A model generated the notes under the pieces. The model did no database searches, had not been told where the DNA came from, and saw nothing but the letters and a program-made list of their open reading frames with translations. From contig NC_134842.1 in the NCBI RefSeq assembly GCF_965363235.1, positions 37,365,958 to 37,429,957 on the forward strand: a stretch of DNA of 64,000 nucleotides, written 5' to 3'. Position 1 is the first letter of the stretch. Every line of letters begins with the position of its first letter. Below, piece by piece: positions 24,978 through 37,600 of this stretch. This stretch comes from Mytilus galloprovincialis (lineage: Eukaryota; Mollusca; Bivalvia; Mytilida; Mytilidae). The translations under genes were made by a program, and so were the position numbers.

Positions 24978-25130
24978 TTGTACAATCACATGAATCAGCA
25001 GCTATAAAAAACAAGTGATACTAGTTGGTCACATGATTTTACCTTTTGTTTATGATATGATCAGATCCTTGTTGCTGATTCTATTTTTGTTTATGGATTA
25101 TAGTGACCTTTTTTTTTGTCTTCATCTTTT

Positions 25131-25429
25131 TATACCCCCGCTAAGAAAAAGGGGTATACTGTTTTACCTCTGTCTGTCCATCCATCAGTCCGTCAGTCCG
25201 TCTGTCCCATGAATAATTTTCATTACATTTTCGTCAGGAACTACAATACAATTCTAAAATTTGGTTTCAGGGTTTATATAAGTCAGCTACAATGTATACC
25301 ATGTGATGTGGTTTCAGATTCATCACGCAACAACTTCCTGATTACCGAACACTTGCATATTTTTCCACTATTAAAATTATCCACTTGTGGCGGGGGTGTC
25401 ATGAGCAGTAGCTAGCAGTTTCACTTGTT
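25131..25429 (+). mobile_element. E4 element, single-unit copy
   Basis: It starts TATACCCCCGCTAAGAAAAA then GGGGTATACTG, and ends GTGGCGGGGGTGTCATGAGC then AGTAGCTAGCAG. It has one internal unit. Confidence 0.82.
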
Positions 25430-25468
25430 GTCATAGTGTTCTCTCTCCGTTTACTTATGGTACCAATA

Positions 25469-27266
25469 ACTAGAGGGTCCAAGGACCCTGTGTCGCTCAC
25501 CTGATATTTTTATTTACAATTATTGCATGATAAATGCAACTGTTGTACTGTTGTTTAGTTTCAGAGATATAATACTAAAAAGTGCATTTGAAACCTATGT
25601 TTTATTTCAGCCATGTGGGCAGGCAGGGTCATCATACACAGTGGTCCCTGGATATCCTAGTGGTGATTTAAACCATGTTTGTTTAAATTCGACAGTTGTT
25701 TCAGGGGAGAATTTTTGTAAAATGTATCTAACAAGAAATGCAAAGTGATGAGAAAGTTGTGAAGTAGTTTTGTTGTTGCGCAACCCCCCTCCCCCCACTT
25801 TGCCAAAAAAAACAAAAAGGTAATAAAAAATTATCATATAAGGGCAATCTATCCTATTAATGATTTCTGCAAAATTCAGTTGATTGTGCAAGGGTTGTAT
25901 AGCCAGCTGAGGTCGTTAAAAACTCTCTTTCTTTTGTTGTTGCAGATAGATCTTGACCTGATAAACAATTTTACCACATGTCAGATTTGCTCTAAATGCT
26001 TTGGTTTTTGAGTGATAAGCCAAAAACTGCATTTTACCCCTATGTTCTATTTTTAACCATGGCGGCCATCTTGGTTGGTTGGCCGGGTCACCGGACACAA
26101 TTTTTAAACTAGATACCCGAATGATGATTGTGGCCAAGTTTGGTTTAATTTGGTCCAGTAGTTTCAGAGGAGAAGATTTTTGTAAAAGATAACTAAGATT
26201 TACGAAAAATTGTTAAAAATTGACTATAAAGGGCAATAACTCCTAAAGGGGTCAACAGACCATTTTGGTCATGTTGACTTATTTGTAAATCTTACTTTGC
26301 TGAACATTATTCCTGTTTACAGTTTATCTCTATCTATAATAATATTCAAGATAATAACCAATAACAGCAAAATTTCCTTAAAATTACCAATTCAGGGGCA
26401 GCAACCTATCAACGAGTTGTCTGATTCATCTGAAAATTGCAGGGCAGATAGATCTTGACCTGATAAACAATTTTACTACATGTCAGATTTGCTCTTAATG
26501 CTTCGGTTTTTGAGTGATAAGCCAAAAACTGCATTTTACCCCTATGTTCTATTTTTAGCCATGGCGGCCATCTTGGTTGGTTGGCCGGATCACCGGACAC
26601 AATTTTTAAACTAGATACCCCAATGATGATTGTGGCCAAGTTTGGTTTAATTTGGTCCAGTAGTTTCAGAGGAGAAGATTTTTGTAAAAGATAATTAAGA
26701 TTTACGAAAAATGGTTAAAAATTGACTATAAAGGGCAATAACTTCTAAAGGGGTCAACAGACCATTTTGGTCATGTTGACTTATTTGTAGATCTTACTTT
26801 GCTGAACATTTTTGCTGTTTACAGTTTATCTCTATCTATAATAATATTCAAGATAATAACCAAAAACAGCAAAATTTTCTCAAAATTACCAATTCAGGGG
26901 CAGCAACCTATCAACGGGTTGTCCAATTCATCTGAAAATTTCAGGGCAGATAGATCTTGACCTGAAAAACAATTTCATCCCGAGTCAGATTTGCTCTAAA
27001 TGCTTTGGTTTTTGAGTTATAAGCCAAAAACTGCATTTTACCCCTATGTTCTATTTTTAGCCATGGCGGCCATCTTGGTTGGTTGGGCGGGTCATTGGAC
27101 ACAATTTTTAAACTAGATACCCTAATAATAATTTTGGCCATGTTTGGTTAAATTTGGCCCAGCAGTTTCAGAGGAGAAGATTTTTGTAAAAGTTAACGAC
27201 AACGGATGCCGGACGCCAAGTGATGAGAAAAGCTCACTTGGGCCTTTGGGCCAGGTGAGCTAAAAA
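25469..27266 (+). mobile_element. E1 element (GCTCACC family), left arm of inverted pair
   Basis: It starts ACTAGAGGGTCCAAGGACCC, a palindrome, then TGTCGCTCACCT. It ends with a TGGGCCTTTGGGCCA-type hairpin and AGGTGAGCTAAAAA, so GCTCACCT and AGGTGAGC form the inner inverted repeat. Inside are roughly 502-bp tandem units (GCAGATAGATCTTGACCTGA near 25943, 26445 and 26947). No gene. Confidence 0.8.
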
Positions 27267-27371
27267 TGGTAAGAATATGATACACAATGATTAGAATTAC
27301 ATGTAAGGATTTTAAACCTAAAAGCAAAATTAATGTTCTGGTACTTCTATGTTGTTGAAAATCTAACTTCA

Positions 27372-29159
27372 TTTTCAGCTCACCTGGCCTAAAAGGCCAA
27401 GTGAGCTTTTCTCATCACTTGGCGTCCGGCGTCCATCGTCGTCCGTCATCATCGTTAACTTTTACAAAAATCTTCTCCTCTGAAACTACTGGGCCAAATT
27501 AAACCAAACTTGGCCACAATCATCATTGGGGTATCTAGTTTAAAAAATGTGTCCGGTGACCCGCCCAACCAACCAAGATGGCCGCCATGGCTAAAAATAG
27601 AACATAGGGGTAAAATGCAGTTTTTGGCTTATAACTCAAAAACCAAAGCATTTAGAGCAAATCTGACATGGGGTAGAATTGTTAAACAGGTGAAGATCTA
27701 TCTGCCCTGAAATTTTCAGATGAATCGGATAATCTGTTGTTGGGTTGCTGCCCCTGAATTAGTAATTTTAAGGAAATTTTGCTGTTTTTGGTTATTATCT
27801 TGAATATTATTATAGATAGAGATAAACAGTAAACAGCAATAATGTTCAGCAAAGTAAGATTTATGAATAAGTCAACATGACTGAAATGGTCAGTTGACCC
27901 CTTTAGGAGTTATTGCCCTTTATAGTCAATTGTTAACCATTTTTCGTAAATCTTAGTAATCTTTTACAAAAATCTTCTCCTCTGAAACTACTTGGCCAAA
28001 TTAATCCAAACTTGGCCACAATCATCTTTTGGGTTAGTAGTTTGAAAAATGTGTCCAGTGACCCGGCCATCAAACCAAGATGGCCACCATGGCTAAAAAT
28101 AGAACATGGGGTAAAATGCAGTTTTTGGCTTATAACTCAAAACCCAAAGCATTTAGAGCAAATCTGACATGGGGTAAAATTGTTTATCAGTTCAAGATCT
28201 ATCTGCCCTGAAATTTTCAGATGAATCGGACAACCCGTTGTTGGGTTGCTGGCCATGAATTAGTAATTTTAAGGAAATTTTGCTGTTTTTGGTTATTATC
28301 TTGAATATTATTATAGATAGAGATAAACTATAAACAGCAATAATGTTCACCAAAGTAAGATTTACAAATAAGTCAACATGACTGAAATGGTCAGTTGACC
28401 CCTTTAGGAGTTATTGCCCTTTATAGTCAATTTTTAACCATTTTTCGTAAATCTTAGTAATCTTTTACAAAAATCTTCTCCTCTGAAACTACTTGGCCAA
28501 ATTAATCCAAACTTGGCCACAATCATCTTTTGGGTTAGTAGTTTGAAAAATGTGTCCGTGACCGGGCCATCCAACCAAGATGGCAGCCATGGCTAAAAAT
28601 AGAACATGGGGTAAAATGCAGTTTTTGGCTTATAACTCAAAAGCATTTAGAGCAAATCTGACATGGTGTAAAATTGTTTATCAGGTTAACATTTATCTGC
28701 TCTGAAATATTTAGATGAATCGGACAACCCGTAGTTGGGTTGCTGACCCTGAATTGTTAGTTTTAAGGAAATTTTGCTGTTTTTAGTCATTATCTTGAAT
28801 ATTATTATTGATAGAGATAAACTGTAAACAACAATAATGTTCAGCAAAGTAAAATTTACAAATAAGTCAACACGACCGAAATGGTCAATTGACCCCCTTA
28901 GGAGTTATTGTTCTTTATAGTCAATTTTTAACAATTTTCATAAAATTTGTAAATTTTTACTAACATTTTCCACTGAAACTAATGGGCCAAGTTCATTATA
29001 GATAGAGATAATTTTAAGCAGCAAGAATGTTCAGTAAAGTAAGATGTACAAACACATCACCATCACCAAATCACAATTTTGTCATGAATCCATCTGCTTC
29101 CTTTAATATTGACATAGACCAAGGTGAGCGACACAGGCTTTTTAGAGCCTCTAGTTTTG
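27372..29159 (-). mobile_element. E1 element, right arm of inverted pair
   Basis: The reverse complement of the E1 plan. It starts at the 3'-end hairpin (AGCTCACCTGGCCTAAAAGG) and ends with AGGTGAGCGACACAGGC and the terminal palindrome. It carries about three tandem units. Confidence 0.8.
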
Positions 29160-29289
29160 TTAGTTATCCTTTAATATTTGGGATATTAAAAAAAGCTGTG
29201 GTTTTGCATTTACTTAATATCAAGACACATCTTGAAAATGCATGAAGAAAAAGTTAAGCAAATCAGGGAAATTGAAGAAAAATCATAAC

Positions 29290-29660
29290 TTTTGGTTTGG
29301 GAATGGTTGAGTGCTCACTAACATGTTTAACCTTCAACATTCTTTATTGGCCTGTCTCAAGTCTAGAGCCTGCTAAGTGGTTGTTGTTGGTTCGTGTCTG
29401 TTATATTTGTTTTTCGTAAATAGTTTTGTTATAAATAAGGCCATAAGTTTTCTAAATTGAATTCTTTCAAATTTTTCATTTTAGTAGATATAAAAAGATG
29501 TGATATAAGTGCCAATTAGATAACTCTCCATCCATGTCACAATTAATAAATGTAAACAATTATATGTCAAAGTACAGTCTTCAACACAGAGCCTTGGCTC
29601 ACACCAAACAGCAAGCTATAAAGGGTCCAAAAAATTACTAGTGTAAAACCATTCAAAAGA
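29290..29660. repeat. SINE-like mussel repeat, mosaic copy
   Basis: A plus-strand part (GTTTAACCTTCAACATTCTT; AATAAGGCCATAAGTTTTCT) is followed by a minus-strand part (GCCTTGGCTCACACCAAACA), so two relatives lie head to head between E1 copies. Confidence 0.55.
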
Positions 29661-29687
29661 GAAAACCAACAGTCTAATCTATATAAA

Positions 29688-32066
29688 ACAAGAGGCTCTC
29701 AAGAGCCTGAATCGCTCACCTTAATTCTTTTGGTTAAATCTCTCATCAATGATTATTTTGGCTTTTCAATTTATTTAAATGTTTTTTGGATCGTCCTATT
29801 TTCTTCAAAAGCCAAAAAAAATAATCATTTTCTCCTATGTTCTATTTTAGCCATAGGAGCTATGTTTCTTGACATACAAGGAAATAAAATATAAAATTTA
29901 TACTAGATATTCTGAAACTCATTTAGCCTAAGTTTGGCTGAAATTGATACAGCAGTTTCAAAGGAGAAGATTTTTTAAAGTAAGTCAACATGATGAACAA
30001 ATTGTGAAAAAAGTCTTTAAAGGGCAATAACTCCTTAAGGGGTCAATTGACAATTTTGGTCAAATTGACTTAATTGAAGATCTTACTTTGCTGAACATTA
30101 TTGCTGTTTACAGTTTATTTCTATCTATAATTATATTCAAGATAATAAACAAAAACAGCAAAATTTCCTTAAAATTATCAATTCAGGGGCAGCAACCCAA
30201 CAACAGGTTGTCTGATTCATCTGAAAATTTCAGGGCAGATAGATCTTGACCTGATAAACAATATTACCCAACGTCAGATTTGCTCTAAATGCTTTGGTTT
30301 TTGAGTTATAAGCCAAAAACTGCATTTGACCCCTATGTTCTATTTTTAGCAATGGCGACCATGTTTGTTGATAGATCATAACTTCGGATACAATTTACAA
30401 ACTAGATACCCTAAGGAACATTCAGTTAAAGTTTGGAAGTATTTGGCCAAGTAGTTTCAAAGGAGAAGATTTTTGTAAAAGATTACTAAGATTTACGAAA
30501 AATGGTTAAAAATTGACTATAAAGGGCAATAACTCCTAAAGGGGTCAACTGACCATTTCCGTCATTTTGACTTATTTGTAAATCTTACTTTGCTGAACAT
30601 TATTGCTGTTTACAGTTTATCTCTATCTATAATAATATTCAAGATAATAACCAAAAACAGCAAAATTTCTTTAAAATTACCAATTCAGGGGCAGTAATCC
30701 AACAACAGATTGTCTGATTCATCTGAAAATTTCAGGGCAGATAGATCTTGACCTGATAAACAATATTATCCATGTCAGATTTGCTCTAAATGCTTTGGTT
30801 TTTGAGTTATAAGCCAAAAACTGCATTTGACCCCTATGTTCTATTTTTAGCAATGGCGACCATGTTTGTTGATAGATCACAACTTCGGATACAATTTACA
30901 AACTAGATACCCTAAGGAACATTCAGTTAAAGTTTGGAAGTATTTGGCCCAGTAGTTTCAGAGGAGAAGATTTTTGTAAAAGATTACTAAGATTTACGAA
31001 AAATGGTTAAAAAATGACTATAAAGGGCAATAACTTCTAAAGGGGTCAACTGACCATTTCCATCATGTTGACTTATTTGTAAATCTTACTTTGCTGAACA
31101 TTATTCCTGTTTACAGTTTATCTCTATCTATAATAATATTCAAGATAATAACCAAAAACAGAAAAATTTCCTTAAAATTATCAATTCAGGGGCAGCAACC
31201 CAACAACAGGTTGTCTGATTCATCTGAAAATTTCAGGGCAGATAGATCTTGACCTGATAAACAATATTACCCCATGTCAGATTTGCTCTAAATGCTTTGG
31301 TTTTTGAGTTATAAGCCAAAAACTGCATTTGACCCCTATGTTCTATTTTTAGCAATGGCGACCATGTTTGTTGATAGATCATAACTTCGGATACAATTTA
31401 CAAACTAGATACCCTAAGGAACATTCAATTAAAGTTTGGAAGTATTTGGCCCAGTAGTTTCAGAGGAGAAGATTTTTGTAAAAGATTACTAAGATTTACG
31501 AAAAATGGTTAAAAATTGACTATAAAGGGCAATAACTTCTAAAGGGGTCAACTGACCATTTCCGTCATGTTGACTTATTTGTAAATCTTACTTTGCTGAA
31601 CATTATTACTGTTTACAGTTTATCTCTATCTATAATAATATTCAAGATAATAACCAAAAACAGCAATATTTCCTTAAAATTACCAATTCAGGGGCAGCAA
31701 CCCAACAACGGGTTGTCTGATTCATCTGAAAATTTCAGGGCAGATAGATCTTGACCTGATAAACAATATTACCCCATGTCAGATTTGCTCTAAATGCTTT
31801 GGTTTTTGAGTTATAAGCCAAAAACTGCATTTGACCCCTATGTTCTATTTTTAGCAATGGCGACCATGTTTGTTGATAGATCAAAACTTCGGATACAATT
31901 TATAAATTAGATACCCTAAGGAACATTCAGTTAAAGTTTGAAAGTATTTGGCCCAGTAGTTTCAGAGGAGAAGATTCTTGAAATAGTTTACGACGACGAC
32001 AGACGACGACGGACGCCAAGTGATGGCATAAGCTCACTTGTCCCTTCGGGACAGGTGAGCTAAAAA
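29688..32066 (+). mobile_element. E1 element, complete copy with about four 502-bp units
   Basis: It starts ACAAGAGGCTCTCAAGAGCC (palindrome) followed by GAATCGCTCACC. It ends with a GACGACGG run, GTCCCTTCGGGAC hairpin and AGGTGAGCTAAAAA. GCAGATAGATC recurs at about 30235, 30737, 31238 and 31740, so the unit is 501-502 bp. Confidence 0.85.
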
Positions 32067-34580
32067 GGAGAAACGAGAAACACTTATGAAACAACAACCA
32101 CTGAACATCAGATTCCTGACATAAAATAGGTGCAAACAGTTGAAGCCGGTTTAAACGTTTTATTTGTATCAAACCTTCACCCTTATCTGAAACAATAGTA
32201 TAAAATCACAACATAGAAAGACACACTATAAAATATCAATTGAAATGGCTTAACTCAATCAAAAGACATTAACACAAGTGAACATACACTGAACCAATAA
32301 ATTTGCCTTTTATTGCTTACTATACAGAATGGGTTTTATCATTGTTGAAGGCTGTACAGTTGCCAATATTTGCTTACATCTACTTAATTTGAAATTTTGT
32401 GGATAGGTGTCTCATTGGTAATTATACCATTATTTATATAGAGGGGTCTTCAAATGTGTATCATGATGATACTGTTTGTAAGTGATAACCAGATGACTGA
32501 TAAATGTTTAGAATCTAATGTTATCTGTGAAGTATTTCATAAATTGTTCACTCAATTGTTGTGATTGGTTAACAAAATCACAAACAATGGATATCCAACC
32601 AATCAAGTACAGTTATTACAAATTACCCACAATCCTGTAAATTCTGAATCAGTGAATCACAAAACAAAATAATTCATCACCAATTTTAGTATACTGAAAC
32701 ATAAGACAATCATGTTGAGTATAATAAAAAGTCAAAGATTTTTCACTTAAATAACAATTTATTGTTTTAAAATATATTCCATCTATATTACACACATCTA
32801 AGAAAGTGAGTACAGGTGTGTTTATAGATCTTTATATATGCTGTCATAGACTTTGTGAGATCTAGTGTAATATATGGTGGCTATAGACAGTATTTTTTTA
32901 TTTTCTAACGTTTTCAAATTTTCTCATGTTTCAAGATCTCAGTCTTCACAATACATTTTAATTATAATATGACAGACATTTCATTTTGTCTTTTAAATTT
33001 AAGTTTAAAAGCAGGTACAGTTCGAGTTTTACTCAAAAATATAATAAGTTTTCTAACAATCCTCTACAACATAGTCCTTAATAATTTTAAACGATTTATA
33101 TAAATAAATCAAAAGTAATTTATTAAATACTAAAAGATTATTATTTTGTTTGCAATTCATTTTACAGTTAAAATAAACTAAACCAAAGCAGTATTACAAA
33201 TAAAGAATAGTTTAAATGGACAAAATGCATTTATTTGAAAAATAATACTACATATATTGCAATTACTTTTCACAAGTACTATAAAACTCTGTAATAAGTA
33301 TTTTCAATAATACATAATTGTTGTTTTTTCAAAAGAATAAATATGGTAAATTTATCTTTTTATTTATCAAATTCATTTTATATATTTTATTTATACATTT
33401 CCGTATCTTAAATAATTTTATTTTCAGTAAAATATCAATACTTATAAACCGACAGTATTATTCAACAACTCATTTCATTCCATGAAAAAAACAAATAATA
33501 TAATAAAAAGAGAAAATTGAACATTAACACAAACCACAATGTACATGCACCAAATACAACCCAGTAACATAAGATATAGATATGAAACAATGAGGAGACA
33601 ACTCTGCTTTAGTCTTCCTAAGTAAAACAGATAAGGTGAACAATCAAACCATTCAAAAACAAGATATCTCGGCCAGTCAATTTATGTCAAAATTTCATTT
33701 TAATCACCTTTTTCTTGTGTACTTGTATTATATATGACCTTTGGCCAGAACTGACAAGACATGTTCAATACAAAACTGTAAATAAAACAGCTTTAAAACT
33801 GTCACATTCAATAACATAGTCTCTCAGAATAACCACAGTTACTTGAATGAAGTTACAATTCAAATTTTTTTCTCTTGATTATTAAATTAGTTTTCCCGTT
33901 TAAATTCCCACAAAAATTTAAATAAAATATTTTGTAATTGTAAAAAAAGTGACCCCTTAACTGGTCACAATGAATCAAGGAAGTTATTTAAAAAATAATA
34001 TCAATATCAACAAAAAAGATCTGCAATATTGAAACGTCTCCCCTGCTTTACTGATTGTGATTGAATGGTATTTGGAACTTTGTGATTGAGGGGTTTATAC
34101 AGGTATTACAAACACATTGATGAACCATGAAAATCTTCAAAGTTATCTACAAATCAACACCACAAGATTGGCATCACTATTTCTAAAATTCGGCTACATG
34201 TTTACAGGTTTTAATTATTGAATTCTGCTTCTTAAATGCAGTGACTTTATTTATGTTTTAGATATCTACTGTATAAGTTAATCATCTAGTCTAACTGCAT
34301 AAACTTGAAATTATATTTTTACAAATACATGCACCTAAAACATTTTAATATATATTTTTTCCTTAAAAAAAAATCATAATCCTATTAGAATGAAAACAAA
34401 ATAAATTTTCATTTGAAATGTCTGATATACAATACAAGTATTTCTATCAACTCTTTTTAATTTCTAACTACACAAGAAATAGACATGCTATGCAACAACT
34501 TGTAAGATACTGTGTTTGTGTATACTGTTTAGTCCATAATGCAATCTTTGAACGTTGTACGTTCTCCCTGAGTAACTCTC
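32067..34580. other. Convergent region between CENP-Q and NIPSNAP
   Basis: Very AT-rich, with SINE fragments near 32330-32440. The CENP-Q tail exon, if it exists, and the NIPSNAP 3' UTR should lie here or just left. I saw no exon I could support. Confidence 0.4.
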
Positions 34581-34645
34581 CTACTGGAGAGGTGAGAATG
34601 GTGTTGGTATCAGGATTCTAGACTGCATATGTCTTATCAATGGCA
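34581..34645 (-). CDS. NIPSNAP: NIPSNAP last coding exon
   Basis: The acceptor is CTATTTCAG. It encodes [20 protein letters not shown], then Q and TAG. Human NIPSNAP1 also ends SPLQ, so the C-terminus is complete. Confidence 0.93.
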
Positions 34646-37600
34646 CTGAAATAGATAATAAATGGTTAGAGAATTGTGTAGGTTTCACAATGCAAAAGAT
34701 TGGTGGTACAGAAATAGATTATAAAAAGGCTTATGAGTTAAGCTACTGTCCCAAGTAAGGAATTGGAAGACAACTTGTATGAGCTTAACCCAAGTCAGGA
34801 GCCTGTAATTCCATTGATTTTCCTATATTTATCAGAACCTCATTATAGTACATACAGTCCTCCCCATAACAAAGTTATTTTCAAATACCATGGATTCATC
34901 TATTTGTGTTGGTTCCAATTATTTTTGCATCTTCTTGGTTTTTTTTAAATCTGTATAATCCCTATACAAAATGTGAAATTCATTGAAAAATTAAATCTGT
35001 GGTTTCCTGTAGGTTAGACTTTGTAAATACAGCTGTTTCTCAAAACACGCCTCTTTTTGGAGGTCTTGAATATTCATAAAAAATTAATTTTGTTCCATCT
35101 CACAGAGACATAACTTGGGAATGTTACCAGTAAATATATATGTGCATATTGTTTACATGGAAATCTGTGGTAACCTTTCATTCCAGGTAGGGGTAGTTAA
35201 GAAAATTAGTGTTAGGTTATCTCTGAGAAGTTCAGGGCATATAAACGTGAAAATATGCCGCACAGCCCTATGTTTTGACCTTTGAAAAAAATTGTGGTGC
35301 ATATGAACTTTCAATTCTAGGATAAGATTTTTTTCAAACTTTATAGTAAAAGTGGTACAGTTTTAGCCGTAAAAGGAGTTCCTATTGGAAATTGCATTGT
35401 CAATATTTACAGAAATGCAACCTGTAGCAAAACAAATCCCCAAACAGTGGTACCCAACATATAATAATGAATCACCAGTAAGATGTTTTCAGCTCTCCCT
35501 TCACACCATTTGCTAGTATGGTCTTGAGAACGATGCTAGTCAGTCGGAAGAGGAAGATAAATGGCTAACCCCTGTTAAGAGAAAGCCATATCTCTTGCAC
35601 GTAAAAGACACCCTTTTAGATTTGAAAAAAGAGAAGGCTAATGGTTCTACAAGGCAGCACTCACACACGCAAAGTGGAATGGGATTAATATAAGTTGCAA
35701 TAGCTTGTTTTGCTATACATCAATATGTTTAAACTAAGGTAACAGTAATATTATATTCATCCATATGTGCACCATTTAGTACCTGTGTAAGCTACACACT
35801 CATCCCAGCCAGGTCTGCCCCATGCTGCTTCCCTCGTCTCTTTACGGGTCTGTAAATCTGTATATCCTACAACAGCAATAAAAGACTACTGAAGAAAGGT
35901 ACACAACTAGACCTCAATTTGTTTTTAAAAGTCTACATTCAGTCACATTTTGACCAATGAAAGAATATTTATCTTTAATTTTAGACTTTTTTTTAGACGG
36001 TCAAATGTTAAAATTGAAAATCAAAATTTGGAGAAGAATTCATGGAGTAACGGTTATTCTTTCACCATAAAGGAAATAATTTCTATCTTAAATCATAAAT
36101 AACTTTCCATATTCCATGAGAGAAAATATACAGTGTCAACTTATGTGTGTATGTCTTTATAGCTAAATAAGGGCTCTTTCATTTCAAATTTCTGGTACCA
36201 AGAGATTAATTTCTGATACGACTACGTGAAATTTTTCATTTATCTTTTGCTATATGTGTCTTTACTTTTGAGCATTTTTTGAGTTTAGTAATATGTGAGT
36301 CATGCATATTTATTTTTATTTATTTGCCGAAAAAGATGTATAAATCCTCTAGGAAAAGTGTACACTGAAAAAATGACTTAGCCCTGTATATTAACTATAT
36401 TCTGTCAATAAAACAATAAGTGCCTTACATGTATTTCATATTTCTAAGAAAACCAGGTGCTCCGCAGGGCGCAGCTTTATACGACCACAGAGGTTGAACC
36501 CTGAACAGTTGGGGCAATTATGGACACAACATACAACCTTGATACAGCCCTGAATTTGGGTTGTGATCAAATTTTTGACATAATATTAGTTTTTGACACC
36601 AAAAAAATATCAAGATCTTACAAATCTATTGTGCAATATTGTGCAATTAAAGACTTCTTCTTCAAACTTTTAAAAGATTTGGAATTTGAGAAATTTGGAA
36701 AAAAAATTGAAAACTACTTCAACCCCCCTTTTTTTGCAATTTGTCAAAAACCTGACATTTCTTTATACATAATTTACAAGTAGTGAAATCTAAACATACC
36801 CAAAGTTGTATGTTAAATGATTTTGAATTACCTCCCTTACACTGCTTTTAAATTGTTTTGTCCATTGACCAGAAAAACCTAGTTTTTCCCATTTTTGTCT
36901 CTTTTGCCCCTAATTCCAAAGCATTTTGAGAAATACTAACCATCCTTTCATGGTATGGAAACTTGTGGTATAATTTCAGAGAGATTCATACACTTAAACA
37001 TAAGTTTTTTTTTGAAAACTACAAAAATGCTTATTTTGGGCCCCCTTTTTGGCCCCCAATTCCTTAACTATTGGGACCATTACCCCCAAAATCAATCCCA
37101 ACCTTCCTTCAGTGGTATTGAACCTTCTGGTTAAATTTTTTAGAGATCCATTCACTAAACAAAAGTTATTGTCCGGAAACTAAATGTGTCTTCGGACGAC
37201 AACGCAGACGACAACATGATACCATTATACAACGCAAAAAAAATTTTTGTGATCTTATAAAAACTATAACAATCTATTCATTCTGTTTTTCTTGCTATTA
37301 GACTTGCTCGAATTAGAAAATGATTTTATAGAAATGACATGTATGAGTAAAATATTCACCAACTGGAAACAAAATATGTGACAATTAACAGTTGATTTCA
37401 CATTCCTAAGAGGTATATTAATGTATTTTTTTAGATTTGGATTAATCATGTACACTATAATACAGTTATTTTTAAAGATGAGAAATTAATAATTATAAAA
37501 AAGTGCTCTAAAAGCTTATGCTTTTTCAATACAGTGCTTTTAATTAGTTGAAATTCCGTGCTATATAATGTGTTTATGTTTAATTGGTCAATAATAACAG

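Noticed and set aside
24525-24989. Minus-strand frame of 154 codons
   Set aside because: It spans the probable CENP-Q exon 7 edge and a fold-back MITE, with no recognisable domain.
25916-27710. Repeated frames of 66-76 codons containing WPPWLKIEHRGKMQFLAY
   Set aside because: They lie in E1 tandem units, in both orientations, without known domain similarity; kept only as a low-interest finding.
29190-29290. Candidate CENP-Q tail exon after AATATCAAG (ACACATCTTGAAAATGC...)
   Set aside because: It reads about 20 charged residues to a stop in the right phase, but the residues do not resemble the CENP-Q tail and the acceptor is poor.
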